DNA of 64,000 bases. It comes from Lithospermum erythrorhizon. Its lineage: Eukaryota; Streptophyta; Magnoliopsida; Boraginales; Boraginaceae. The notes under the pieces were generated by a model. It worked only from the letters and a program-made list of their open reading frames with translations. It did not search any database and was not told the origin of the DNA. A program made the position numbers and the translations under genes. Shown piece after piece: positions 1 through 12,099 of the stretch. The DNA is taken from positions 1-64,000 of the forward strand of contig JADFUC010002229.1 in NCBI GenBank assembly GCA_019722365.1, written 5' to 3'. Numbering within the stretch: the first letter of the stretch is position 1; the number at the start of each line of letters is the position of its first letter.

Positions 1-390
1 TATTACGTATTGCCTGGCTATACCACCAAAAGCTCTTCTAAACAATAATGTCACACCTTTAATATTAAATAATTACCTATTAAATATAATAATAACTATA
101 ACGCCTACAAATGTCATACCACCAAAAGATCTTCACAATAATTAACGGACACACTTAATATTAGCCAATTAATTTACTATATATAATAATAAAAATAACG
201 CCATAAGAATGTCATAATACCAAAAAGGTCTTCGCCACAATAACGTCACACGGTTAATATTAAATAATTAATTTATTATACATAATAATAACCATAACGC
301 CATAAGAATGTCGTACCACCAAAAAGCACTTCGCCACAATAACGTCACACTATTAATATTAAATAATTAATTAACAAGGAGAATAACAAA
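1..390. repeat. Tandem repeat, about 99-bp unit, ~4 copies
   Basis: Units restart at about 111, 209 and 308, giving spacings of 98 and 99 bp; an earlier partial copy fills 1-110. Each unit carries the ordered landmarks ATGTCATACCACCAAAA, then CTTCGCCACAATAACGTCACAC, then TTAATATTAAATAATTAATTTA and a run of ATAATAATA. Copies differ by small substitutions and indels. The array is cut by the left window edge, so its true length is unknown. No coding potential is visible. Confidence 0.85.
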
Positions 391-2690
391 GGTGACTAAC
401 GAAGCACACCGAATTCAAACTTCTAACTCTAAGTGGAATTTGCAAACACAAAAGTCTTATATAGAGTTTTTATGTGAAAATTGAAAAATGGCAAGTGAGA
501 ATAATGAAGACACCAAATTCTTTAATGAATGGGTGGCTTGAATTTGCAAGGCAAACAACACGGTACGGGAGAGTTCATGGATTTCTTTATATGTATCGTG
601 AATTTCGTGGATCGTATTGACTACCTCCCTTTCGATCTTCATTTGTGGTCTTTGACATATGTGAAGTTCTAAGAAGAAACGTCACACCAACGTCACAATT
701 GATATGAAACGATTATCACTATAACTCAAAAATGTTATATATAATGTAATAAATATATTAAAAAAACAAAACGTCAATAATGTCATAGTTTCTAAATTTT
801 AAGGATAATTATTGTAGAGTCGTCTTAAAAAAGACACAACATTAAACAAAATAATATTGTTATTCTAGATTAAACAAAATAAAGATTATTCAAGATTAAA
901 TTAACCACATAATTTAAAAAGATAACATTATTATTATGCTCTAAACATACCATCTAAACCATAAATACTAACTTTAAAATAGGTATCCAAAATGTTGTCA
1001 TCGAAGTTCCGATACATATCGAATCGCATCAATACACCTTCCGTCACACACGCTTGAACAAATCGGGGCTTCAACTAATCCATGAAAAACTTGAGTATTG
1101 TTGACTATTATTATAAAAGCTACTTATTTTCAATCGTGATATTATAAGTTCTTTCCCATCGCCGGAGCCGAACTTACAAACTCCACTTAAAGTTACTTTG
1201 CCATCTACGAGCAAACTTCTCGTATTTCCTAACAACGTAGATGAAATATATATTATTAGGGCAAGTAGATATAATAACAAACTAAAACCAATTAATAAAT
1301 AAAGCGACAAAATATATCTTACTAATCAAGAATTTGAAGGATCCAACATCCACGAATGAATTTGCTGTTCAACAAATTTCTTGAACATTACTCTCAACCC
1401 GACATTCTATACTACAAAAAAAGCTTTTAAAACTTTCGCATTATAAAATGTGAAACTTTTATAATGTAAATGAATGTCTATTAGCCATTTTATATTGCAA
1501 CGCATTTCATAAATGTCACGCACTGCTATATACTTTAAATGCATTAATGTCATTGTTTACCTATATTGATCGCTTTATTAAGCAATTAACGTCATAATAA
1601 ATGCCAAACGTCATACTACCGCCACATAGAACAAAGTAATTTAACGTTTGAATGAAATTAATGTCATTATAAATGCCAAACGTCATACAACCGTCACATG
1701 AGAACATTAATTTAATTTAAATGTTGATATAAAATTTTTGATTAAAATATAATTGAAATCGAAAATTAGCATTAATATGAGGAAATGTTACTATAAATCT
1801 TGATACTTAAACTTATGATTAAATTATTAACACAACGTCATAGTAATGACACAAACAATTGAATTAATTTTATAAATAATTTAAATGTTTATTACATTAA
1901 ATCTAACGTCACATAAATGCCATTCTCTGAGTTTTAGAAAAATATAATTGGAAATTAAAAATTTAGTTAATATTGATATGAGGAATATTAAGTTAAATAA
2001 ATGTTAATATGAAATTTATGATTAAATTATTAACACAACGCTACAAGAATAATAAACTATTGAATTTATTTTCCTAAATAATTTTAAATTTTTATTCAAG
2101 TAAAATATAACGCCACATAAATGAAATATTCTAAGTTTTAGAAAACATAATTGTAAAAAAATGAAAATTAGTTAATATTAATATGATAAATTATAAAAAT
2201 TATGTTATTAGTGTCATAATTATATATATCAGTCACACTAATGATATATGCTAAGAATAAATAATGTTAATTTCTATTTACGCCAATTACGCCACATACA
2301 AAAAGAATTAGATTTGTCTAAGTTATCGAAATTTGTAAGATAATAAATAGAAAACTCAAATAATTATAAGTCATATGGTTACTAAAATCAGGACGCTTTA
2401 GTGCCACATGCTTCATCTCGTAAAAACACCGCGACGCTTTAGTTTATGTTGCTTATCTAAAAAAATATTAGACGCTTCTGCGCGGATGTTTCTGAAACAT
2501 TACGCCTGCACAATAACGCTATAGTATTTTTGCTCTAGAAAACCCATTATGCCACACAAATGTCACAACGACACGCCATAAAATTTGTAAGATGATGAAT
2601 GCCTGAATCGGGAAATTTTTACGGTCTTTATTATTGTGTCTTGGACATGTTATAAAAGAATGTCATTGACAAGCTGCGACATTTCATGTA
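391..2690. other. AT-rich non-coding tract rich in CGTCA/GCCAC words
   Basis: No supported gene. The tract repeats short words such as AACGTCATA, AAATGCCA and CGCCACATA many times on one strand, continuing the vocabulary of the tandem array at 1-390. At about 1410 there is ACTACAAAAAAAGC, which resembles the CACTACAAG..AAA ends of plant CACTA (En/Spm) elements, and 2390-2560 has repeated GACGCTT words. Subterminal repeats of this style are typical of CACTA elements, so a degenerate non-autonomous copy is possible. No matching opposite terminus was found. Confidence 0.35.
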
Positions 2691-2712
2691 TGATTTCGCT
2701 TAATACGCTACA

Positions 2713-3380
2713 ATGTCTTTTTCTAGTAGCAGTGGGGTTGGGCCACCCCGTGCAGTTCGGGCTCTTCAACATCTAAAGATTAAAAAACCCAATCAGGTTT
2801 TCTTGATAGAGATGAAACTATGGAAACAGGGATGGGAGTCAATCAAGTACAAGTTGAAGCTGCCTAATGTTTTCTTAATGGATGCTCGTGGTCTGAAGGG
2901 AGGTTTGGGTCTCCTTTGGCCGAGGGATTTGAACATCACAATTAAAAGTAACTCATTTCACCATATTGAGGCAATAGTTGATGACGATGGGCTCAATCCT
3001 TGGAGGTTTATAGGATTCTATGGTCATCAAGTGAGGTTCCGTAGCATGTTATGAGACTTACTCAAATATATTAGTAATAATTCTGATCTCCCCACTGTGT
3101 TTCTAGGAGATTTTAATAAAGTCCTTGATATCGTAGAGCATTCCTCTACTCGACGTCAAAGACCTAGTTGGCAGATTAATAAATTTAAACAAGTTATAGT
3201 AGATTGTGATTTAATGGATCTTGATTTTTCTGGTTATCCTTTACTTGGTGCACACTTTCTGCCAATGTCACGACTAGAGCTCGGTTAGATTGCTGCTTAG
3301 TAGGAAAAAATTGGAAATTACTTTTTCCAGATGCAAAGTTAACTCATTTGGAAAGCAATCACTCTGATCACATGCACTCC
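2713..3380 (+). pseudogene. LINE ORF2 endonuclease domain (broken)
   Basis: The first reading frame (2713-3054) matches the start of plant LINE endonucleases: PRAVRALQHL near the N-terminus, a FLIEMKLWK block (family FLMETK), then RGLKGGLGLLW and a WRFIGFYGH block. After a stop the domain continues at 3064-3286 with FLGDFNKVLD, the conserved GDFN segment. The family consensus begins with a WNCRGLG-like block that is corrupted here. An SDH-like block (NHSDH) near 3357-3371 fits the catalytic histidine end of the domain. Stops and frame changes mean it is not functional. Confidence 0.88.
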
Positions 3381-4389
3381 TCCTTAATCGAGGAACCAAA
3401 CAGGAGCTTGCTAAAAAACAGGTTCAGATTTGAAGATGGGTGGTGTCTTTATTATGAGAGCAAGGAGGTGGTTAATAAAGCATGGAATCTTGTACGAGTG
3501 CCAGACCCGGGGACACAAGTCTTCTGCAGCATCATACAATGACGGTTAGGACTCCTTGAGTGGAAGAGGTCAGAATTGGGGAATATACATAAAACTATGG
3601 CTGAGAAGCAATTTCGTTTGGACTCGCTCCAATAGGGGATAATAACTAATGACAGTAAGAGAGAAAGCTTAGGATTGGCCAATGAGATTGATAGATTCAG
3701 AGAAACAAATAAGATGTATTGGCAACAACGGTCTAGATTATAATGGAGGGTAAAAGGGGACCGAAACACGGGGCATTTTCATGCGGTTGTAGTTCAGAGG
3801 AATAAATCCAACTTCATCATTGCCCTCCCAGATGAGAATGGTGTTTTGCAACCAACTTGACTCCATTCATAACCTTAAGCACATTTCTCTATAAAAAGAT
3901 ATTTCATCACAGTCTTAATAAATCTAGGCAGCTTTTCATGCTTGATCACTCAAAGCCGCTGTCACCATCACAAGTTTCATTCCTAGGACTTCAGTTTACT
4001 GTAGAAGATGTTAGCAAGGCCTTTTTCTGAGAAAAGGTAAACTCTCGTAGGACTGATGGGATGCCAAAGACATTTCTACCAATTCTATTGGGACATAGTG
4101 GTGCCGATATGTCACATGGTTCTTAATTGTGAATGGAGGGTCGCTTTTTGTTAAGCAGTTTAACCTTACTTTCATTACCTCCTTATCCCCAAGGCAACCA
4201 ATCCAATGGAAATTACGAGTTTAGACCAATTGTGTTATGTAACACCAGACGGCTAAGCTTCGGTGGCTAAAGCAAGCATGGATCGCTTGAAAAGGTGCTT
4301 TGTAACAATTGTTTCAGAGTCTCAGAATGTATTCATTCCGAACCGCCTCATCACTTACAATATCATGTTGGCTCTATGAGATGCATCAT

Positions 4390-5398
4390 TTCATTGGCTT
4401 ACAAGAAGACAGTGGGAAGGGTCGATGTCTATCAAGTTAGATATGCACAAAACATATGATAGGGTCGAATGGTCATTTCTACGACTTATGATGAGACTTC
4501 TGAAATTTCTAGAGAAATTGAATAATCTCATCATGTATTATGTGGAATCAGTGTCCTACTCCCTCCTAATTAATGGTGACCAAGTTGACTATTTCAAATC
4601 AGGACGGGGACCCAGGCAGGGAAACCCCCTCTCGTCTTATCTGTTTATTATTTGCACGGAAGGCCCTCATTTCACTACTTTAAAAGGGCATGAATGGGCA
4701 ATTTATCAGAAATTCGGATGAGACATGGTGGTGAACCCATTTCACATTTGTTTTTTGTGTCGTCTTTGGTGAGGCTACGGAGAATGAAGCCCGCAGTATT
4801 ATGTGTATACAACAATATGAGCAACTGTCAGGGCAACTAGTCAGCACTCACAAGTCTGCAGTCACGTTTAGTCCTAACGTGAGCAATGATACCAGAATGA
4901 CAATCTCCTGCATTCTGGAAATGCAGGAGGTTACCATCCACGGCACCTACTTAGGTCTCTCATCTACTATCGACTCTTCCAAAAAAGAGGTATTTGCCTA
5001 TCTTGTAGGAAGGGTCAAAAGCTGCATATACGATTGAAAACCTAAGCTTTTTTCAAAGCAGGTAAATCTGTCTTTGCATGCCAACTATTGGTGGGGGATC
5101 TATGTAAACAAAAAGGAAAATACACTAGGTTGCTTTTGATAAACCGTGTAAAGAAAAAAGCAGATAAGGGCCTCGGCTTTGTGACAACCATTTCAATATG
5201 GCACTCTTGAGCAAACAGGCATGGCGACTTGTTTCGATCCGACAAGCCAATCAAGTACAAGTATTCAAAGTCGAATATTTTCCCCATGGCACCTTGGAAT
5301 GCAGCCTTGGGTCAATCCCCCAGTCTCACATGGAGAAGCTTACTCTCATTGTGGATCTGTTAATAAAAAAGGAACAAAGTGACAGTATGCAATGGTAA
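4390..5398 (+). pseudogene. LINE reverse transcriptase domain (broken)
   Basis: At 4425-4721 the frame shows IKLDMHKTYDRVEWSFL (RT palm motif around the first catalytic Asp) and SGRGPRQGNPLSSYLF (family RGLRQGDPLSPYLF). The YADD-type catalytic box expected about 60 residues later is not recognisable; the sequence near 4740-4760 is corrupted. 4801-5037 carries the following block including GTYLGLSSTIDSSKKEVF, and 5198-5300 the LLSKQAWRL and YFPHG blocks of the connection region. Family identity is secure, activity is excluded. Confidence 0.9.
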
Positions 5399-5639
5399 AA
5401 ACAATACAGGCATGTAAACATAGATGGTTACCACCCACTGATTACTCCTGGTCGATCAGACTATGCAAGTATCAGAGTGTGTGACCTTATTGATACTGAA
5501 ATTGGGGTCTGGAATAAAAACCCTAATACGTCATCTATTTTGAGTGTTGATGCTGAAGTTATTCTCAGTTTGCCTCTGCCAACATTTACACAGAGATGAC
5601 ACTTTCAGTTGGGATGCAGGGGCCAAGTAAGAAATTCAT

Positions 5640-6296
5640 GTGCAAAAAGTGTGTACCAACTTACAGGCAAATGGAAGACTCATGAGTACACAACCAAGTA
5701 CAAGCTCAACACAAAAATCAGTTTTTCTCAGGATGGGAATTAAACATTCCAGAGAAAGTAAAAACACTTCCTCTGGAGGACTCACACTTCCAACACATCC
5801 AAAACTGCAAAAGAGGTATGTAAGGAACTTACTATAGATGAAGAAATTGTGGGTGCCCTTTCGTTTCAAGATCTCTTTGAGCAAAGGAGGAACCACCTTT
5901 CTGAGGATAAATTTCAAGTTTGGTGCACATGCATGTGGGACTTATGGCATCAAAGAAATCTTAAACTCAAAAGGGAGGCTTTTCGAACACCATGCGAAAT
6001 CAAACAATTTGCTGAGGTCTTCATTGCAAACCACATAACTTCACCCAGACCAACTTGGTGATATTAGTTCAAGAAAGGTATGTTTTATAAAAAAAAAGGT
6101 GAACAGACTTTATTTTACCTTTGAGGTTGAGACCGAGATAACGCTTAGGAGGAAGGGAAGTCTCCGAGGCTCTTTTTGGGAAAAACTCCTGTATTGTGAC
6201 TCTTGGACAAAATCTTTGTGTTGTCAGTGGGAGGCGGAGGTTACAATCTCAGGTGCCCAACATCAAATGAGGAGGTTTTTTAAACCAACAAACTAG
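5640..6296 (+). pseudogene. LINE C-terminal zf-RVT / RNase H-like remnant
   Basis: The frame at 5849-6061 reads through a segment of the type LFEQRRNHLSEDKFQVW followed by WDLWHQRN, the linker usually found between the zf-RVT zinc finger and the RNase H-like domain of plant LINEs. 6099-6296 continues with poorly conserved sequence. The assignment rests on position downstream of the RT and on the W..LW..RN motif; the catalytic acidic residues of RNase H are not clear. Confidence 0.6.
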
Positions 6297-6300
6297 CTAG

Positions 6301-9299
6301 CAAAGTTCACCAGATCCTAAACGTACTCCCCTTACACATATCTCCTAAAAAATGTCATGAAATAACATACAATAAATCATCTATTATTATAGTTAGTAAG
6401 GAAATACAATAAAATTGTCAAGAGATAATATGATTAAAATTCAACACCATTTTTTAAATGTCAAAATCATTAACTTAGTTTTGTAAGGAAATTTCTTTAG
6501 TCAAATTTTTTAAGATTGTTGGCAAAAAATAAAATAAAAAAAATGTGTACTAATTCATCAAGTCACGCAAATCTGATTCCTGACATACCATTATCAACAA
6601 TATAGTATGATGCCGCTCATACAAATCTAATTTTCAACCTACTACTAGATCAACCTGTTTCATGCCTATCCAATTTTCTTGCCTCTAAACAATTGCATAA
6701 TCTTCTTATAACTTCACAAACAATTTTTTTTTTGAAACAACCTATATACTTTCAATTTTAGGAATTCAACAATGTATAAAGGAAAATTCCGTGGTGATGG
6801 AAATCAAGTTTCAATGTTGACTGTGTTGTTTTTAGAAGATTAAATATTGGAAATTATTCTAGTGATTAATACGGAGTAATAAACTACTAAGTTCTACAAT
6901 TTACGTGCATATATATATAGACTGTATCTATGGTAAGCTATCAAGGATAATGTCACATTCTAAAGTTCATCATCACAATGATTTTGTTTTTTAACTTTTG
7001 ATGGAACATTTTACAGAAATTAATCATTGTACCATTAGTTTCTGACTAAGAAAATATATATTGTTGATCGCCAATCGCCATCAATTACGGAGTAGTATTA
7101 TTCTAGCTAATCTATTTTTTTTATATAGTTAGCGATGATATTATTTCAAATATAAGAATATTACAATTCTATGCAGATTATAAATCGGTAATTCTTTGCT
7201 AATTATTACAATTGTTATATAGCACAAATTGCCTAAGTAAATTATTTTATTATTTTATAATAAAATTATAGCGATTTTAAAAAAACATAAAGAAATAAGA
7301 TGAAAAAATTTACCATGTGACCGTGAAACAACTTTTTTATTCTCTTGGTGATAATTACGAGTATTAATGTGAGTAGATAATATTTATACAGTAGTTTATG
7401 GAGAATTTATCTCATAGCGATTTAAGCACCCGCCAAGGTTGCTTATTAAAATTAAAATAAAAAAAAATTATCACAAGTAAAAATAGAAATACATTGATTG
7501 ACTTCACTTTCATGACCGCTAATCCACCCTTACACATTATATATGTGATGTATAAGATTAGAGAACAATGGTAACTAATACTATTTCTATTTCAAATTAA
7601 TTGACTTTCAATTTCAAGACATAACTTTTAATCATTAATTACTTTTTTATGTACATTATGAAAAATTACAAAAAAATAATATTATCAAAATATTTTAAAA
7701 ACAAACTAATTATATCAATTTATATTTTTCTGATTAATAATAAAAAATAATTGTATCAAAGCTTGATACGCAATCCCAAAATATCACCTCAATTTAAAAT
7801 CATAATATACAATTAAAAAAATAATTATTACAATATGTCTTCACTCAGATTCGAACCCAAATTCACCTAATAATAAATGCCTAATTAAAGATGATCATCA
7901 TTTATATGAAAGGAATTCAAGCGTTATATAGTGACGATTAAGCACTGTTGAGACAATTATTGACGATTTTTCTCTGAGCAATTGTATTAAAAAATTCAAG
8001 TTATTAATAGTTCCTGATATGTAATTACATGTAAATGAGATGGTCCAATCATATTAATTATATTTGACGAAGTGCTAGAATCCAGTAGTAATCGTGTTCT
8101 TAATTAATTGATCAATTAATGATTTCACTACTATTAACTAGTCTAGGTTCAAAGTGTGAAATTATCAATTAAATTGAGAATTGCCTGGTTGGCCAACCTG
8201 TGGCTCAAGACTATTGGTTTTCGTTTTTCCTCAGAAAACATGGGTACATAACATTGAAGAAATTATGTTAACTAATCTTCTAAAACATTAGTTTACTACT
8301 GATTGCTTCTGCCTTGGGAAATTATGGCAAAACACAAATGTAGTTTTTAATTTTGGTTTCTATATTATAAAATCAAAAACTTATTTTTCTTCTTGTAAAC
8401 AAAAACAAAAAAATATGGTCTTGAGTTTTCAAACGTAGCCTAAATTTTACATTTCAATAACCAATTTAATCAAACCAACAACGACAATAATAAAATAGGA
8501 CAAAGTGACTATTTCACCTTATTATTATTTTTTAATTGGGTATGTAATGCATATAGTTAAAAAAACCTAACGGTCGATATTCAAGTGGAGCGCTCAACCA
8601 CATAATATGTTGTGAGTCATTTAGAGAGTTTTATCTCTATAATTCTATAGATGAGTTTATTTTTGTACTTTTTCACAGATGTATCTAATGATATATTTTT
8701 GCATTTCAGATAAATATGATATATTATTATACTTTGTCAAATTGCCGATATATTTTTTGAAACATTGATATATTTGTATAACCATTCAAATTTAATACTC
8801 CCCTATGTTTCTATTTATTTGATCATATAAAGAAAAAAATTATTTTCTTTTATTTGATCATTTCAATGTAACTTTATATTAATCTTTCATTTTTGTCCAT
8901 TAATAAAATATTTTTTTATCTCTATAATCAACTAAAGTGTTTTTCGATAAAGTATTTTTTAGGGTATATTAACAATTTTAGATAAATAAATATACTGTAA
9001 GAACTCACCAACCACTATACTGCTAACCCCACACACTAGTGCAATGTATAGATTTTTTTTTTGGTGTGTAATATATATAGTTGATATATCGAAAATTTTA
9101 TATAAATGAATATACTGAACCGTAACCGAAATCATCAATCGCACAGCCTAGTTATATAAGATTTTGTTGTTGTTGTGTAATGTATATAGTTGAAGCCATC
9201 ACTAGACAACATTGGGTTACGAATTCGGACAACCTTTTGAGAACATTGATCTTGTCCCAAATTATTTGTCACATATCACAGCGTTCACCCATGAAGCAA
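6301..9299. other. AT-rich intergenic sequence, no gene seen
   Basis: No ORF or RNA gene is supported over these 3 kb. It contains scattered short AT repeats. Around 8800 a stretch beginning TACTCCC resembles one end of Stowaway-type MITEs (TA target, CTCCCTCCGT-like end), but I could not pair it with a second terminus. ACGGAGTA-like words occur at about 6870 and 7087. Confidence 0.5.
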
Positions 9300-9371
9300 C
9301 TACCAACTTAGGAAAAAAGCTCCAATTGAGCTAGTACTCAATGGTGATCAACCAAGAAGGGGGGAAGGAAA

Positions 9372-11229
9372 TTGATGCAAATAATGTGGATCGCTCGTCT
9401 CGAAAAATCGAAACGAAAGAAATCGAGAATGTGGTGTCACCAGTGCAAAAGTTCTAAGTTCGATATGATGGATTGCAACAAATGCAAAATGAAGAAATAT
9501 TGTGTCAAATGTGCTGAGAAATGGTGTGGGATTTCTTTGGTATTTTTGTTTTCTTGTTTTTCATTGTTTGAATTGATAATGTACAATAGCTAATGCATGA
9601 GGTACAAATTTTAATGGGTAAGGTGCAATCAGTGTAGAACCAGGAATTTTATATAACGAGCAAGTGAACTTATAAATTTTTATAGGGGGACTATAGGAGC
9701 CAAGGAACAAATATTATACCAATGAATAAAAAAATGTAACAATTTATGGACGAACAAATACGATTTTTTAATAAATAAATAGTATAATTTTGAATAGTAA
9801 AATATAATTTTGGAGGGGGAGGGGGCAATGATTTATTTCTAATTGTTCTGATCTCTTTATATAGGTATTAGAGGAATGTTTGAGTAGTTTATATGTATTA
9901 ATCCAATTGGGATTGAAAGTGGTACCTGAATATCATAAATTGTTTATGATAAGTTTTGCCTTTATGCCATTATATTTGAATATTGCAATAAATATATACT
10001 CTAGAATTAAGCTGTTGGACCACTTGGCCTAAAAAATTCAATCTTTAACAGTGAGGGGAGTATATTATATTGGTGGTTAGTTGGGGTTGTAAATTTGATG
10101 TTGAGTATGTATATTTGGGCAGTTTTGTTTTTTTCTCTCCATTTTGAAAGATTGGCTAGTTCAAATTTTTTATTGTAAAAATTAACGGCTTGTAGTTTCA
10201 ATTGGCAAAGGTAACTTTGGTTTGAATCAAAATTACCATTTTAATTGTAAAGTAGGTTGAAAATATATATTTTTACCTCTGACATTTAAAAGATTTAAAT
10301 TAAAAATAACCAATAAACTCGTTAATCTTTTTCGAAATTATGAGCATGGCTTATAAGTTATTTTTCTTTATGTAGTTGCATGGGGATTATTTAGTTGTTT
10401 ACCATTACATTGTAGTTCAGTAATTGCGAAACAACTTGTTGCCAACCCTCTTGATCCATGTGTAGTAATATTTGCCTTTTTGTGTAATACATGTTAAAAT
10501 ATGTTGCTTTGGACTTGCTAGATTATGGTATAATACGGAGTATTAAACAAATGAAACAAAAGCAAAAATGAGAACGAGAAACGTAGTTTAATGTGGGTGT
10601 TCGGATACAACTGTTTTCTAAAGAGTCGCAGTTTACAAATAAGGTTACTTCTAGCTTTTCTCTGATATCTTTACTTACAAGGTGCAGTTTTATACATACA
10701 CTTCTCCCCGGTGTTTTCTAGATTTATTTTAACATCAATAATAAATATTTTCTCGATCCACTTGCTCGTATGCCTCAGCACTATTTGTTTATGTATTTAA
10801 TGTTTAAGTATCTTCCTTAAATTATTGTTAAAAATGAAACCTTTTGTACAATTTCCTTACATGTATACTATTATTAAGGCTTTTAAATATGTTGACATAT
10901 ATGTAGGTATCCTGTCATGTTTGAAGAAACTCTCTTTGAGGCTTGTCCATTATGTTGTAATAATTGCAACTGCAAAAAATGCCTGGGATTAACTAATGTA
11001 AGCTTCTTTATTTTTTCTTTATCTTTAGCCTCTTTCCCTCTTAACATAATCACATGGTATGACCATTTTTTGTGCTCTTCCTAGAACTTGAATGACTTTG
11101 AGCTGAACTTAATAAAGATGAGAAGTTGCAGCAGGCACTCCCAACATATCATACAGACACTTCTGCCGATTGTCAAACGCTTCAGTGAAGAACAAATGTG
11201 TGAAAAGAATCTTGAGGCTATGATTCAAG
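9372..11229 (+). pseudogene. JMJ25-like zinc-finger exons 1-3
   Basis: Exon 9372-9523 encodes CHQCK, CNKCKMKKYCVKCAEKW, the RING-like cysteine cluster of the family. After a 1.38-kb intron, exon 10907-10997 encodes the EACPLCCNNCNCKKCL block (family CPVCRGNCNCKxCL). Exon 11085-11229 gives the IIQTLLPIVKRFSEEQM helix that follows it. The splice sites between them are GT/AG and keep phase. Immediately upstream of 9372 the family's basic region is visible only by switching frames (DQPRRGEG in one frame, DRSSRKIE in another), so the 5' part is already broken. A further degenerate exon may lie at about 11319-11400. Confidence 0.85.
9634..9830. mobile_element. Possible short hAT-type non-autonomous insert in JMJ intron
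   Basis: Begins GTAGAACCAGGAATTTTATATAACGAG and closes with a G-run (GGAGGGGGAGGGGGCAATG). This matches the look of the ends of DUF4371-type hAT derivatives (a GGGGCGGAACCAGGA-like terminus followed by G-rich subterminal sequence). Similar ends occur at 23221 and 40187 in this window. No clean second terminus or 8-bp duplication was found. Confidence 0.3.
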
Positions 11230-11479
11230 GTATAATACGTTACCTTGATGTAATGTTAATCTAATTGCTCTCTAAGATATGATGATATGTGTTTCTTGGT
11301 TGCTTTTGCTCCTTATAGACCAATATGTAGTCTCCATACAAGGAGGAGTGTTTCAGAATCACCCTCTTCTGTGTAGGTGTTCTAAGTGGCATGATATTGT
11401 TAAAGGTATGCTGTTAGCTATGAAAACTGATGAACTTATGTTAGTATACTTTTGGACATAATTGGATAGGTTTTCCAGT

Positions 11480-12087
11480 TGTTGAGGTTGAAGAGCATTT
11501 TGGGTCAGAAAATCGCCGGCACGAGAGGCATCGAGACCTCGAGGCTCGGCTGGTCCCGGCGCACCGTAACGCGGATACCGCTTTGACCTCGCTCGAGAGC
11601 CCTTCGAGAGCCGCTCGGGAGGCTCATCGAGACCCCCTGCCTCGACGGGGTCTCACGGACGCAGACGCCACGCAATTGGAGGCTGCTTTAATTCTTTGCT
11701 AGCCTATTTTGACTCAAGCAGCTAAAAAGTTTTCCTATAAATGTACGCGCTTTTCTTATAGGTTTCTATCACAAAATTACCATACAAAAACAACTTCTGT
11801 GAGAGAATATTATTGAATCATCATCAATAATATTGCGAGGCTTTGCTATCGGTATCACTAAGTTATGTGATACTCAATCGAAATAAGTTTCTAAATTGGA
11901 GTATAGGTAATTGTAACAATCTTACGGGTTTGATTTTTAGTAGATTTCAAAGAAGAACAGGACGCACCTTTCATCGGGAACCTCAGATAAAATTTGTGTG
12001 TCGCTTATTTTTTTCGCAAGGCACTTCATTTCCGTCAGTTATCATTGTCATTAGTTCGGGTGATTGGGATAGCCTATAATCACATCA
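11480..12087 (+). repeat. 5' LTR of TNT1-like copia element
   Basis: Starts TGTTGAGGTTGAAGAGC and ends CATCA. Aligned with 16091-16692 it shares AGAGCATTTT, CGAGACC..CGAGG, TTCGAGAG, GACTCAAG, CCTATAAAT/CTTATAAAT (TATA-like), TTTCTATCACAAAA and TATTGAATCATCATCAAT. The first 200 bp are strikingly GC-rich (CGCCGGCACGAG, CGAGACCTCGAGG). Confidence 0.88.
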
Positions 12088-12099
12088 ATCGTATCGTGA

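Larger units (their letters stand above)
2690..6300 (+). mobile_element. Degenerate L1-type LINE (non-LTR retrotransposon)
   Basis: The order of domains is that of a plant L1 ORF2: an AP-type endonuclease (about 2713-3380), a reverse transcriptase (about 4390-5040), the thumb/connection region ending in the conserved LxxKYFPHG-like block (about 5190-5390), and a C-terminal zf-RVT/RNase H-like part (about 5640-6296). Each piece lies in a different frame, separated by stops, so the copy cannot make a full protein. ORF1 (gag-like) is not visible upstream, which suggests 5' truncation. No clear poly-A tail or target-site duplication was found. Confidence 0.9.

Noticed and set aside
1..390. CRISPR-like regularly spaced repeats
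   Set aside because: The whole 99-bp unit repeats, with no unique spacers; plant nuclear context.
457..642. 61-codon minus-strand ORF in the left AT-rich tract
   Set aside because: Short, low complexity, no recognisable domain, in repeat-rich sequence.
1071..1310. 79-codon minus-strand ORF with a hydrophobic N-terminus
   Set aside because: Looks like a small membrane protein, but the composition follows AT-rich codons and there is no homologous motif or supporting context.
3452..3769. 105-codon minus-strand ORF
   Set aside because: Antisense to the LINE endonuclease/RT linker; the plus strand explains the sequence.
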